Positions 28,107-37,551 of a stretch of 64,000 nucleotides of DNA are shown one piece after another. The notes under the pieces are model-generated. The model did no database searches. It saw only the letters and a list, made by a program, of their open reading frames with translations, and had not been told where the DNA came from. The stretch covers positions 496,001-560,000 of the forward strand of contig NZ_JACESV010000001.1 in the NCBI RefSeq assembly GCF_013911645.1, written 5' to 3'. A program made the translations under genes and the position numbers. Within the stretch, counting starts at the first letter, position 1. Every line of letters starts with the position of its first letter. The DNA is from Allomuricauda sp. (lineage in GTDB: Bacteria > Bacteroidota > Bacteroidia > Flavobacteriales > Flavobacteriaceae).

Positions 28107-30497
28107 ATGGCCAAAAAACGAACAAAATCCAAATCAAAAAAAACTACTTCTACTGCCAAGAAGAAGGTAACCTTTAAGCCTTCCAAGCAGAACAAGATTA
28201 TTTTTGGCAGCCTTTTGATCGTTCTCAGCATTGCGCTTTTTTTCTCTTTCATGTCGTTTTATTTCACATGGCAAGAGGATCAAAGCATGCTGTCCCAATT
28301 TGCGGACCGTAATGCCCAAGCAAGCAACCTGCTCAATAAATTTGGGGCCGGTGTAAGCCACTTTTTTATGTACAAAGGCTTTGGTTTGGCCTCTTTTGTG
28401 TTTCCGTTCTTATTGGCCGTCACCGGGCTCTATCTCTTTTTGGGATTGAATGGAAAACGATTGATCTCCAAATGGATTTGGGGGCTGGTCGGAGTCATCT
28501 GGGGATCCATTGCACTTGGTTTTTTTGCTGCGGATTTTCCATTGTTGGGTGGCCTTATCGGTTATGAAATGAATGACTTCCTTCAGGATTACACGGGAAA
28601 AATCGGTGTATTCTTGATTCTGATATTTGTTTTGATGGTAATCTTGGTGCGATTGTTCAATTTCACCCCCGAAGGGTTTGCCAACTTCTTCCGCAGACAG
28701 AAACAAAAAATCAAATCTGATTTTAATGAAGAACCTTCAATCCACAACACCCAAACCATTAATGAAGATGGGGAGGGCAGTATTGAGTTGAGTACAGATG
28801 ATAAGGTTCCTGAAAAAATAGACACTTATACCCATAAAGAAAATATTCCTCCGTTAAACGAGGAAGCGGGACTCGATGTAAATCTTCCGCAAGAGGAAGA
28901 ATCCGATATTGATCTAAAAGTTGAAGAAACACCCGTTGAAGAGGAAGAAACCGATGTAACAGCTGCCAGATTGGTAAAGGATTTTGGGGAATTCGACCCA
29001 AAACTGGAATTGGGCAACTACAAATTCCCCACATTGGACCTTTTGGAAGCCCATGGTGCTTCAGGTGGAATCACCATCAACCAAGAAGAGCTTGAGGAAA
29101 ACAAAAATAGAATTGTTAGCACCCTCAAAAATTATAAAATAGGAATCGCCCAGATCAAAGCGACCATTGGTCCTACCGTAACCCTTTATGAAATTGTTCC
29201 TGAAGCGGGAATACGAATCTCCAAAATCAAAAATCTAGAAGACGACATTGCTCTTTCATTAGCGGCATTGGGCATCCGAATCATTGCTCCTATTCCCGGC
29301 AAAGGCACCGTGGGTATCGAGGTGCCCAACAAAAACGCCACCATTGTTTCCATGCGTTCGGTAATCGCTTCCAATAAATTCCAGAAAGCGGAAATGGAAT
29401 TGCCCATTGCCTTTGGAAAAACCATTAGCAACGAAACTTTTGTGGTTGACCTTGCCAAAATGCCCCACATGCTTATGGCTGGTGCTACGGGTCAAGGTAA
29501 ATCAGTTGGATTGAACGCCGTCATCACCTCACTCCTTTATAAAAAGCATCCCGCAGAGGTTAAATTTATTTTGGTAGACCCCAAAAAGGTGGAATTGACC
29601 CTTTACAACAAAATTGAACGTCACTTTTTGGCAAAACTGCCCGATTCCGAAGAAGCCATCATTACAGATAACACCAAGGTAATCAATACCTTGAACTCCC
29701 TTTGTATTGAAATGGACAATCGCTACGAGTTGCTCAAATCTGCTATGGTGAGAAACGTTAAGGAATATAATGTCAAGTTCAAGGCCAGAAAATTGAATCC
29801 GAACGATGGACATAAATTCTTGCCATACATTGTTTTGGTGATAGATGAGTTTGCAGACTTGATCATGACAGCGGGCAAGGAAGTGGAAACACCAATTGCC
29901 AGATTGGCACAATTGGCACGTGCCATAGGCATTCACTTGATTATTGCCACACAAAGACCATCGGTAAACGTAATTACCGGTATCATCAAGGCCAACTTCC
30001 CTGCTAGGATAGCGTTTAGGGTAACCTCAAAAATTGACTCCAGAACCATTTTGGACGCGCAAGGTGCCGACCAGCTTATCGGTAGAGGAGATATGCTCTA
30101 CACTCAAGGAAATGACGTTACAAGGTTGCAATGTGCTTTTGTGGACACACCAGAAGTGGCAAAAATTACCGAATACATTGGTTCGCAACGTGCATACCCC
30201 GAAGCGCACTTACTGCCAGAGTATGTAGGCGAGGAATCTGGCACAAGTCTTGATAATGATATCGCGGACAGGGATGCTATGTTCAAAGAAGCTGCCGAAG
30301 TTATTGTAACGGCCCAGCAAGGTTCCGCTTCCCTTATCCAACGTAAATTAAAACTTGGGTATAACAGGGCCGGTAGAATTATAGACCAATTGGAAGCAGC
30401 CGGGATCGTAGGGCCATTTGAAGGTAGTAAGGCCCGACAAGTTTTGGTGCCCGACATGTATTCTTTGGAACAACTATTAGAAAATGAAGCAAAATAA
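28107..30497 (+). CDS. ftsK: DNA translocase FtsK/SpoIIIE
   Basis: A TTG precedes it by one codon, but ATG 28107 (MAKKRTKSKSKK) is the likely start, giving 796 residues. Order: basic N-terminus, four membrane segments (about 30-190), an acidic linker rich in Glu (about 205-300), then the motor domain with Walker A GATGQGKS (459-466) and Walker B YIVLVIDEFADLIM, and the C-terminal winged-helix gamma domain ASLIQRKLKLGYNRAGRIIDQLEAAGIVGP. FtsK pumps chromosome DNA at the septum and activates dimer resolution. The linker is short compared with the E. coli protein. The stop overlaps the possible start of lolA by 14 bp. Confidence 0.95.
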   Translation: MAKKRTKSKSKKTTSTAKKKVTFKPSKQNKIIFGSLLIVLSIALFFSFMSFYFTWQEDQSMLSQFADRNAQASNLLNKFGAGVSHFFMYKGFGLASFVFPFLLAVTGLYLFLGLNGKRLISKWIWGLVGVIWGSIALGFFAADFPLLGGLIGYEMNDFLQDYTGKIGVFLILIFVLMVILVRLFNFTPEGFANFFRRQKQKIKSDFNEEPSIHNTQTINEDGEGSIELSTDDKVPEKIDTYTHKENIPPLNEEAGLDVNLPQEEESDIDLKVEETPVEEEETDVTAARLVKDFGEFDPKLELGNYKFPTLDLLEAHGASGGITINQEELEENKNRIVSTLKNYKIGIAQIKATIGPTVTLYEIVPEAGIRISKIKNLEDDIALSLAALGIRIIAPIPGKGTVGIEVPNKNATIVSMRSVIASNKFQKAEMELPIAFGKTISNETFVVDLAKMPHMLMAGATGQGKSVGLNAVITSLLYKKHPAEVKFILVDPKKVELTLYNKIERHFLAKLPDSEEAIITDNTKVINTLNSLCIEMDNRYELLKSAMVRNVKEYNVKFKARKLNPNDGHKFLPYIVLVIDEFADLIMTAGKEVETPIARLAQLARAIGIHLIIATQRPSVNVITGIIKANFPARIAFRVTSKIDSRTILDAQGADQLIGRGDMLYTQGNDVTRLQCAFVDTPEVAKITEYIGSQRAYPEAHLLPEYVGEESGTSLDNDIADRDAMFKEAAEVIVTAQQGSASLIQRKLKLGYNRAGRIIDQLEAAGIVGPFEGSKARQVLVPDMYSLEQLLENEAK

Positions 30498-31149
30498 GAC
30501 CATGATCAAGAAAAGTATTCTTTTTATAACATTGTTTACCGTAGGATTAGCTTCTTACGGACAGAACTCCGATAAGGCCAAAGCACTTTTGGACGAAGTT
30601 TACAACAAAGTGCAGAGCTACGATAATATTTATATTGATTTCCAATCTACCTTGGAAAACACCGAGGCCGACCTAAAACAGGAAACCAACGGAAACGTAA
30701 CCTTAAAGGGCGAAAAATACGTACTCAACTATTTCGGGGCCAAACAAATGTACGATGGCAACAAAGTTTACACCGTGGTTCCAGAAAACGAAGAAGTAAC
30801 CATTGAAGACGTTAACGAGGACAACGACAATGTGAGCCCCTCCAAAATGTTGACATTCTATAAAACGGGACATAACTACCAATGGGATATCCTTCAAAAT
30901 GTAGGGGGCAGAAAAATCCAATATGTAAAATTAATCCCCATCGACTCCAATACGGAAATCAAATCCGTGCTGTTGGGTGTGGATACGCAGACCAAACACA
31001 TCTATAAACTGATTCAAACGGGAAACAATGGTACCAAAACCACCATTACCGTTAATTCTTTCAAAACCAATCAGCCCATATCAAGTACTCTGTTTACCTT
31101 TGACGAGAAAAAATACGAGGACAAAGGATATTATATTATAAGAAACTAG
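30484..31149 (+). CDS. lolA: LolA-like periplasmic lipoprotein carrier
   Basis: 221 residues from ATG 30484; a second ATG at 30502 (MIKKSILFITLFTVGLASYGQ) begins a clean signal peptide and lies 5 nt after the ftsK stop, so it may be the real start. LolA carries lipoproteins through the periplasm from LolCDE to the outer membrane. The family fold is visible in YDNIYIDFQSTLENTEADLKQETNGNVTLKGEKYVLNYFGAKQMYDGNKVYTV, and SVLLGVDTQTKHIYKLIQTG. Neighbours ftsK and lptF/G make an envelope-related cluster commonly seen in Flavobacteriaceae. Confidence 0.88.
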   Translation: MKQNKTMIKKSILFITLFTVGLASYGQNSDKAKALLDEVYNKVQSYDNIYIDFQSTLENTEADLKQETNGNVTLKGEKYVLNYFGAKQMYDGNKVYTVVPENEEVTIEDVNEDNDNVSPSKMLTFYKTGHNYQWDILQNVGGRKIQYVKLIPIDSNTEIKSVLLGVDTQTKHIYKLIQTGNNGTKTTITVNSFKTNQPISSTLFTFDEKKYEDKGYYIIRN

Positions 31150-31152
31150 GCA

Positions 31153-32655
31153 TTGAAAATACTTGATCAGTATATACTAAGAAGATTTCTTTACAACTTC
31201 TTCAGTTCTTTTTTCATTCTCATCGTCATATTCATTTTTCAGGGAATATGGCTGTTCATTGATGATTTGGCGGGAAAAGGACTGGGCATGGTAATTATTG
31301 GCAAGTTTATTTTCTACTTTATCCCAACTTTGGTGGACAAAGTGTTGCCGCTTACGGTACTCCTCTCCTCCATCCTTACCTTTGGTACATTTGCGGAAAA
31401 TTATGAATTTGCCGCCATGAAAGCTTCGGGTATATCGTTGCAACGTGGTATGCGAAGCCTTATCGTGTTTGTTCTGTTCTTAGGTGTAGTCACTTTCTTT
31501 TTTGCCAATGATGTGATTCCAATATCAGAACAAAAAATGTTCAACCTAAGGCGAAACATTGCCAAAGTAAAACCAGCAGCCGCCATTACCGAAGGTGTTT
31601 TTAGTGATTTTGAAGGAACCGGCGAAGGCATGAACATTAAAGTGGACAAAAAACATGGGGAGCAAGATCGCTTTTTGGATAATGTCATCATCCATAAAAA
31701 AACAGATCAGAATATCAACAATACTGTCATTAAGGCAAAATCCGGTGAGTTGATCAGTAGCGAGGAATCGGACATCATCCAATTGGTATTGAAAGATGGG
31801 AACTACTACGAAGAGGTTATGCCCAAAGATGCCAAAGAACGACGAAAGCAACCGTTCGCCAAATCAAATTTTGAGACCTATACCATCAATATTGATATTT
31901 CGGAACTCAATGATCAGGATTTGGAAGAAGATCAGAACATCACCACAAACAAGATGAAAAATGTGGGACGGCTCATTAAGGATATTGATTCCCTTCGCGA
32001 AAACAACCTTGAAAAAGTAGTTGCATTTTCCAAAAACGTGGTTAATCGCATGGGGGCATTTCCGCCCAAAGTGCCAAAAGATACTACCATGCAAAATTTA
32101 GAGCTTATTCAACCCCCAAAAAAGGTAGAGAAGACCGAACAGGATTCCATTAGAACCATCGATCAATTTATAGAAAGTCTGGAACAATGGGAGCAAATTC
32201 AAGTAATGAAAAAAGCCCAGAACGAGGTTTCCAGTATATTGAACACGGTGACTTCCAAAAAGAACGAGCTGCAAAGCAGGTACAAGTTCTATAACAGCCA
32301 CATTCTATCGCTGCATCAAAAATATGCACTGGCACTTTCGTGCATCATCTTGTTTTTTGTAGGCGCACCTTTAGGGGCTATAATTCGCAAAGGAGGATTG
32401 GGATTGCCCATGGTGGTCGCTATCATTTTATTTTTAACCTATTATTTTATCGGTGTATTTGCCGGCAACTATGCCAAGGAAGGAAACATTCACCCCGCCA
32501 TTGGGGCTTGGCTCCCAACAATGATCATGCTGCCCTTGGGCATATCGCTCACCAGACGTGCAACTGCGGATAAGGGGTTAGTAGGATTTGGTCACTTTAT
32601 AGACCGTATCAAATCAATATTTAAAAAGAAAGATAAAGAAGCTGAAGATCAATGA
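31153..32655 (+). CDS. LptF/LptG-family LPS export permease
   Basis: 500 residues. Its start is a TTG at 31153 (LKILDQYILRRFLYNFFSSFF), 3 nt after the lolA stop codon. The family pattern is the N-terminal DQYILRRFL followed by three membrane helices (about 12-34, 54-74, 98-120), a long periplasmic domain, and three C-terminal helices ending at about 470 (LALSCIILFFVGAPLGAIIRKGGLG). It would be part of the LptBFG transporter that moves lipopolysaccharide from the inner membrane. The periplasmic domain is larger than that of E. coli LptF and contains a hydrophilic insertion around residues 240-375. It overlaps ribB by 4 bp (ATGA). Confidence 0.9.
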   Translation: MKILDQYILRRFLYNFFSSFFILIVIFIFQGIWLFIDDLAGKGLGMVIIGKFIFYFIPTLVDKVLPLTVLLSSILTFGTFAENYEFAAMKASGISLQRGMRSLIVFVLFLGVVTFFFANDVIPISEQKMFNLRRNIAKVKPAAAITEGVFSDFEGTGEGMNIKVDKKHGEQDRFLDNVIIHKKTDQNINNTVIKAKSGELISSEESDIIQLVLKDGNYYEEVMPKDAKERRKQPFAKSNFETYTINIDISELNDQDLEEDQNITTNKMKNVGRLIKDIDSLRENNLEKVVAFSKNVVNRMGAFPPKVPKDTTMQNLELIQPPKKVEKTEQDSIRTIDQFIESLEQWEQIQVMKKAQNEVSSILNTVTSKKNELQSRYKFYNSHILSLHQKYALALSCIILFFVGAPLGAIIRKGGLGLPMVVAIILFLTYYFIGVFAGNYAKEGNIHPAIGAWLPTMIMLPLGISLTRRATADKGLVGFGHFIDRIKSIFKKKDKEAEDQ

Positions 32656-33791
32656 TCGCCAAGAACAAAAAAATACAACTAAACGCCATTGAAGAAGCCA
32701 TTGCCGACGTTAGGGACGGTAAGGTAATTATTGTGGTAGATGACGAGAACAGGGAAAACGAAGGTGATTTTATTGCTGCTGCCGAAAAAGTTACCCCCGA
32801 AATGATCAATTTTATGGCCATGCACGGCCGTGGTCTTATCTGTGCCCCCTTAACCGAGGATAGATGCGAGGAACTGGAGCTGAACATGATGGTACAAAAC
32901 AATACGGTATTGCACCAGACCCAGTTTACCGTTTCCGTGGATTTATTGGGGTATGGATGCACAACGGGCATCTCGGTTCATGACAGGGCCAAAACCATTA
33001 GTGCCCTTGTAAACAAAGACACCAAACCCCACGAACTGGGAAAGCCTGGACATATTTTCCCGCTCAGGGCAAAAAATGGAGGTGTATTAAGGCGTACCGG
33101 ACACACAGAGGCTGCAATAGACTTTGCAAGATTGGCCGGCCTGGAACCTGCAGGTATTTTGGTGGAAATTTTGAACGAGGATGGAACCATGGCACGATTG
33201 CCACAATTGATGAAGGTTGCCAAAAAATTTGACCTTAAAATTGTTTCCATTGAGGATTTGATCGCGTACCGCATGGAACACGATAGCCTTATAGAACTTA
33301 AAGAGGCATTTACCATGAACACCAGATTCGGAGAATTTAGACTGCGTGCGTACAAACAGACGACGAACGATCAAGTCCACATTGCGTTGCTAAAAGGAAA
33401 TTGGAAAAGTGGAGAACCTGTACTTACCCGTATTAATTCCACGCTAGTGAACAATGATATGCTGGGTACTTTGACCAATAATCCGGATAAAGGTTTGCAG
33501 CGTATGTTCAATGCATTGAACGCCGAAGAAAAAAGTGCCATTATTTTTATAAATCAAGAAAACCAATCCATGAACCTATTGAGCAGATTGTCCGAATTCA
33601 AAAAGCTTCAGGAAGAGGGAATCAACAAGGCTCCAAAGATTGAAATGGACAACAAGGACTTTGGCATTGGTGCGCAAATACTTCACGATATCAATATTTC
33701 CAAGATTCGATTATTGACGAATTCCGGACAAACCAAGCGTGTGGGCATGGTTGGTTATGGTCTTGAGATAGTGGAATATGTGAATTACTAA
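32652..33791 (+). CDS. ribB: 3,4-dihydroxy-2-butanone-4-phosphate synthase with degenerate GTP cyclohydrolase II domain
   Basis: 379 residues in RibBA layout. The N-terminal RibB domain is intact: DDENRENEGDFI (30-41), MHGRGLICAPL and RRTGHTEAAIDFARLAGLEPAG, so it should make the four-carbon unit of riboflavin from ribulose 5-phosphate. The C-terminal RibA domain lacks the zinc site. Where active enzymes have a Cys-x10-Cys-x-Cys pattern, residues 260-277 read RINSTLVNNDMLGTLTNN with no cysteine. It is therefore not expected to open GTP, and a separate ribA should exist elsewhere. The domain may have a structural role, as in RibBX-type proteins. Last gene of the dgkA-ftsK-lolA-lptF-ribB run. 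Confidence 0.92.
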   Translation: MIAKNKKIQLNAIEEAIADVRDGKVIIVVDDENRENEGDFIAAAEKVTPEMINFMAMHGRGLICAPLTEDRCEELELNMMVQNNTVLHQTQFTVSVDLLGYGCTTGISVHDRAKTISALVNKDTKPHELGKPGHIFPLRAKNGGVLRRTGHTEAAIDFARLAGLEPAGILVEILNEDGTMARLPQLMKVAKKFDLKIVSIEDLIAYRMEHDSLIELKEAFTMNTRFGEFRLRAYKQTTNDQVHIALLKGNWKSGEPVLTRINSTLVNNDMLGTLTNNPDKGLQRMFNALNAEEKSAIIFINQENQSMNLLSRLSEFKKLQEEGINKAPKIEMDNKDFGIGAQILHDINISKIRLLTNSGQTKRVGMVGYGLEIVEYVNY

Positions 33792-34186
33792 TAGACAAAT
33801 ACAAGTTCAAGAATCAAGTTCAAGTTTGTCATTCTGAAAGTGTAAAACATTTGGAGAATCTTTCAACCAAAAAGCATTACTCTCATTACTGTAAAGGTTA
33901 ACTGTCGTGGCCATTTGTGTAATTCATGTCTGTTGTTAGGCAGAGGTTATTGTAGTTTGATGCTCGATGCATAAAGTGTTATGTTGAGCCCTTCGGATAC
34001 GCTCAGGATAAACTAAGGTTGAAATGTCGAAAGTCAGTGGTCAGGCGTGCCTTATCTTTTTACTAAAAAAGAGATTCTTCGTTTCACTCAGAATGACCAT
34101 ATTAATCAAAAGGATAACCTGAACTTGCCAGCCCAGTAGACGAACAAGTTCAGGTTCAAAAAAACTGATATTACAGATGGACTTTA
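33792..34186. repeat. Repeat-bearing intergenic region after ribB
   Basis: No gene found. It contains CAAGTTCAAGAATCAAGTTC (33802-33821), GTCATTCTGAAAGTGT-type sequence, an inverted copy of the GTTGAGCCCTTCGG/CTCAGGATAAACTAAGG unit (33983-34018) that recurs in reverse at about 42330-42365, TTCACTCAGAATGACC (34083-34098), and AACTTG-flanked GAACTTG repeats near 34120-34156. Confidence 0.7.
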
Positions 34187-36049
34187 TTAAAGGTTCAGGT
34201 TGAGACCCAACCTAAAGTTTCGTCCTCGTGTCGTGAAACCAAGCAGTTCCCTGTAATCCTCGTTCAACAAATTGTCCGCATTTACGAACACATTTAGCTT
34301 GTTTTTGATCAGTTCATGTCTGATGGAAAAGTTCAATAATGAAAACGGTTCCAAAGCAATATCCGAATACGTAGCAAAATCCGTATCAAACCGCTCACCT
34401 GTATAAGCATAGCTTAACGATGCACTCGTACTCTCACAAAACTGGTACCACAAGGATACATTGGCCTTATGTTTTGGAATACGGATGGCATTGTCCCCTT
34501 TCCGTTCCGTGAAGGTGTAATTAGCATTAACGCTAAAAGTGCTCCAAGGCAACCACGTAGCTTCCACCTCTACCCCATTGGCATCAATTTCATCCGCAAT
34601 GTTAATACTCATAAAATTGGCATCGTACCCAATGGCATTGGTTTCATTTCTATCAAAATAAACAGTGCTAATTCTCAACTTTTCATTGAATTTGAATTCA
34701 ACACCCCCCTCAATGGTCGAATTTTCTTCAGGTTCCAACTCCGGATTCCCGCCAAAGGCACCGAACAACTGCGTTAAATTTGGTGTGATGTACGATGTGG
34801 CATAAGACCCCATCAGTTTCACATATCCGTTTTCAGTTTCAAAAACATAAGAAGGATTCACATTGTACACAAAATGGTTTCCATATTCAGAGTGATTGTT
34901 CAGTCTGGCGCCCGCATTCAAGTTTAACCCAAAATCTGAAACATACACCACATTCGCATAAGGATCCACAATGGTAAAATCAACATCTTCAGTAAAAACA
35001 GCTTCATCTTTGATGTAATTCACTCCTAAAATGGTATGGAATTGCTCACCAAAAACATATTTGTTGTACACATCCAACACCCAATTGCTTCCCTCGGTGG
35101 TGCTTTCACCAAAGGTATCATTGGCCACGGATTCATAATCGGTAAACGCTGTATTTAGGTGGACCGAACCTTTGCCATAGCCATATTCGGATGACAACCC
35201 GACTCTTTGCTGCTCATTCTCACCCAAATTAGGTGCTTCTGCCTGTGTGGCATCGTACTCATTTTTAAACCTGGTCTGGTTTCCATAAACCTGAACCCCA
35301 AAAGCATCAGAGAATTGATACCCAAGCCTTAAATTGGCACTGTAATGTGAAAAAATATCCTCCTCATTCTCCGGCGTTACTGCAGCTGACAGGCCGCTTT
35401 TATATCTATTGGAAAAATCCACCCCGTAGGTAAACTTACCCAAAGTTCCGTTCATATTAGCCGAATTTTGAATACTCCCTAAATTATAATTTTGGTCATC
35501 GGCAGTTTGATTGGTGCCCACACTTGTTTCAAAATTTCCTGCAATCTTTTGTTTTGAAGCCCTTTTTGTAGTGATGTTGATCACGGCCGTAACCGCGTTG
35601 GTACCATAAAGTGTACTGGCAGCTCCTTTAATGATCTCGATGGACTCGATGGTGTTTGGAGAAAGCAACCGAAGATCGTACTCCGCCGAAAAAGTGGAGG
35701 GGTCCGACACCCGAACACCATCAATGATCACCAAAACCTGACGACCACGGCCACCACGGGCATAAACCCCAAGCACATCGCCATCCCTACCACGGCTACC
35801 GGCTATTTCGATACCACTTTTGGTGTTGATAATTTCCGCAACCGTTCTGCCCTGGTTGCGCTGCATTTCTTCGGCCGTAATCTTGATGACCGTCTTTCCT
35901 GAGTTTTCTCTTTTCAACTCAAATTTTGAATCGCTCACAACAACCTCGTCCAGTCGCTGCACCTTAAGTGAATCTTGCTGTACGTTTTGCGCAAAAATTC
36001 CCTTACCCGCCAAAAGGGCGGTAATTAACCATAAATGATTTTTTTTCAT
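34187..36049 (-). CDS. btuB: TonB-dependent outer-membrane receptor for cobalamin (BtuB-like)
   Basis: 620 residues, with signal peptide (cleavage near GIFAQ, residues 14-21). The plug domain begins LDEVVVSDSKFELKRENSGKTVIKI and shows VLVIIDGVRVSDPSTFSAEYDLRLLSPNTIESIEIIKGAASTLYGTNAVTAVINI. The C-terminus ends in the usual aromatic/hydrophobic beta-strand (NFRLGLNLNL). The gene is preceded by a B12 riboswitch on the same strand and faces genes for a periplasmic binding protein and FecCD-type ABC transporter. This makes cobalamin or a related corrinoid the substrate, although the sequence alone would fit a siderophore receptor. Confidence 0.93.
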   Translation of the reverse strand: MKKNHLWLITALLAGKGIFAQNVQQDSLKVQRLDEVVVSDSKFELKRENSGKTVIKITAEEMQRNQGRTVAEIINTKSGIEIAGSRGRDGDVLGVYARGGRGRQVLVIIDGVRVSDPSTFSAEYDLRLLSPNTIESIEIIKGAASTLYGTNAVTAVINITTKRASKQKIAGNFETSVGTNQTADDQNYNLGSIQNSANMNGTLGKFTYGVDFSNRYKSGLSAAVTPENEEDIFSHYSANLRLGYQFSDAFGVQVYGNQTRFKNEYDATQAEAPNLGENEQQRVGLSSEYGYGKGSVHLNTAFTDYESVANDTFGESTTEGSNWVLDVYNKYVFGEQFHTILGVNYIKDEAVFTEDVDFTIVDPYANVVYVSDFGLNLNAGARLNNHSEYGNHFVYNVNPSYVFETENGYVKLMGSYATSYITPNLTQLFGAFGGNPELEPEENSTIEGGVEFKFNEKLRISTVYFDRNETNAIGYDANFMSINIADEIDANGVEVEATWLPWSTFSVNANYTFTERKGDNAIRIPKHKANVSLWYQFCESTSASLSYAYTGERFDTDFATYSDIALEPFSLLNFSIRHELIKNKLNVFVNADNLLNEDYRELLGFTTRGRNFRLGLNLNL

Positions 36050-36135
36050 TTCGTTTAATTGAATAAACGGGAGAATAGTATGATATTCATACGTAAACTT
36101 TTATCCCGAAAGTTTAACATTGTTTGTTTGAATGT

Positions 36136-36337
36136 GGCAGGTCTCCTGGCTTGTTCAATGTTACTCGCCCTTCCCATTCAAAAAAAGTGAACAGTGGGTA
36201 TGTAGAAAGTAACACCCTCATAATTGAGGTGCCAAATCTAGTTTGGCATAAACTCACAGTTGCGGGAACAGCTCCGGTTTTGCACCGGATTCCCTTTTAA
36301 TCCCACGGAAAAAATCCGTGCGAACCAAAATTCGGGG
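36136..36337 (-). ncRNA. Cobalamin (B12) riboswitch
   Basis: The minus strand carries the core of the cobalamin riboswitch: GGTGCAAAACCGGAGCTG, the B12 box AGCTGTTCCCGCAACTGTG (36273-36255) and GCCAGGAGACCTGCC (36150-36136). The 5' end is near 36337 (GAATTTTGGTTCGCACGG) and lies just beyond a promoter-like box. Between 36135 and the btuB ATG (36049) are two small hairpins, AAACTTT/AAAGTTT and GTATGA/TCATAC, with no T-run, so control of translation rather than termination seems likely. It represses btuB when B12 is plentiful. Confidence 0.95.
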
Positions 36338-36338
36338 T

Positions 36339-36346
36339 CAAAGCTA
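36339..36346 (-). promoter_or_regulatory. Candidate promoter of btuB/riboswitch
   Basis: Minus strand TAGCTTTG matches TAnnTTTG and directly precedes the 5' end of the riboswitch. A TTG lies 24 nt upstream (36373-36371), one base over the reported 17-23 range. Confidence 0.5.
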
Positions 36347-36387
36347 ATCAATCTGTTTAATCTTTTCTCGCAAAACTTAAATAATCT

Positions 36388-36395
36388 TACTTTTG
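36388..36395 (+). promoter_or_regulatory. Candidate -7 box of btuF, possibly giving a leaderless mRNA
   Basis: TACTTTTG matches TAnnTTTG and ends 5 nt before the btuF ATG at 36400, so transcription could begin at or very near the start codon. Another promoter upstream within the riboswitch-coding DNA cannot be excluded. Confidence 0.35.
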
Positions 36396-36399
36396 ACTT

Positions 36400-37551
36400 A
36401 TGACAAAAAAACAGACGTCAATTCTTTTCTTTGGATACCTTTTGGTGGTGTTGATAGGTTGCAAGCAAGCAAAAAAATCGCAACCTGTTCAAAAACAGGA
36501 ATCAACATCCTCCATAACCTATGCAACAGGCTTTACGGTAAAAAAAGAAGCCAATTTTACCGTGATAGAGGTCACCGCGGCTTGGCCTGGAGCAGATAAT
36601 TTTAAATATGCCTTGGCACCAAAAGAAAAATTACCATCAATTACTTTCCTGCAAGGTGAATATGATGCCATCGTGGGTACCCCGGTCGAAAAAATAGTGC
36701 TTACTTCAACCACTCACATAGAGCCTTTAAAGCAACTCGGAGAACTCAAAACTATAGTCGGATTTCCCAACACCGACTACATTTCTTCACCAGAGGCAAG
36801 AAAGCTTGTGGAAAACGGTCAAATTCAAAACTTGGGCATGAACGATGTCCTCAACACGGAAATGGTGCTGATGCTAAACCCCGAGCTCATCATCGGGTTC
36901 AGTATTAACGAAGAAAACAAGGCGTACGACATTCTAAAAAAGGCTGGGATACCAGTGGTGTACAATGGCGATTGGGTGGAACAGACCCCATTGGGCAAAG
37001 CAGAATGGGTGAAGTTTTTTGCGCCCTTCTTTCAAAAAGAAAAATTGGGAGATAGCATTTTTACCGAAATTGAAGCATCCTATAAACAGGCCGCTGCATT
37101 GGCAAAAAAAGCAAAATCCAGACCAACCGTGCTAACTGGCGGATTATACAAAGACGTTTGGTACGTGGCAGGAGGCAACAGTTGGATGGCCCAGTTCCTG
37201 AAAGATGCCAATGCCGATTATCTATGGTCCAACACCGAAGAAACGGGAAGCATTGGTCTTAGTTTGGAGTCCGTTTTGGAGCAGGCACAAGATGCCGAAT
37301 TTTGGTTTAATCCTTCTTCCCAAACTTCTTATAAGGAATTGAGCAATGCCAACACCCATCACCAACAATTTTCCGCCTTCGCCAATAAAAAAGTATACTC
37401 CAACGCCATTGAAAAAGGTGAGACAGGCGGGCTTATTTTTTACGAATTGGCACCGCACCGCCCAGATATTGTTTTGAGGGATTTCATCAAAATAGTACAC
37501 CCGGAATTATTGCCAGAGCATCAATTGCAATTCATTAAACCAATAAAATAA
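36400..37551 (+). CDS. btuF: Cobalamin ABC transporter substrate-binding lipoprotein (BtuF-like)
   Basis: 383 residues with lipoprotein signal MTKKQTSILFFGYLLVVLIGC (lipobox LIGC, Cys21). The rest is a periplasmic binding protein of the FecB/BtuF type: KIVLTSTTHIEPLKQLGELKTIVGF, LNPELIIGFSI, KKAGIPVVYNGDWVEQTPLGKAEWVKFFAPFF. It would capture corrinoid after passage through the outer-membrane receptor. It begins a three-gene operon, the stop being followed directly by btuC. It starts 351 bp from the btuB start in the opposite direction. No riboswitch is seen on its own strand, so its regulation may differ from that of btuB. Confidence 0.9.
   Translation: MTKKQTSILFFGYLLVVLIGCKQAKKSQPVQKQESTSSITYATGFTVKKEANFTVIEVTAAWPGADNFKYALAPKEKLPSITFLQGEYDAIVGTPVEKIVLTSTTHIEPLKQLGELKTIVGFPNTDYISSPEARKLVENGQIQNLGMNDVLNTEMVLMLNPELIIGFSINEENKAYDILKKAGIPVVYNGDWVEQTPLGKAEWVKFFAPFFQKEKLGDSIFTEIEASYKQAAALAKKAKSRPTVLTGGLYKDVWYVAGGNSWMAQFLKDANADYLWSNTEETGSIGLSLESVLEQAQDAEFWFNPSSQTSYKELSNANTHHQQFSAFANKKVYSNAIEKGETGGLIFYELAPHRPDIVLRDFIKIVHPELLPEHQLQFIKPIK

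Noticed and set aside
28107..30497. Conjugative element coupling protein
   Set aside because: The protein has the full chromosomal FtsK order including four N-terminal helices and gamma domain, and lies in a housekeeping gene run.
34187..36049. Siderophore receptor as identity of the TonB-dependent receptor
   Set aside because: The adjacent cobalamin riboswitch on the same strand makes a corrinoid receptor far more likely, and the ABC genes fit BtuFCD.
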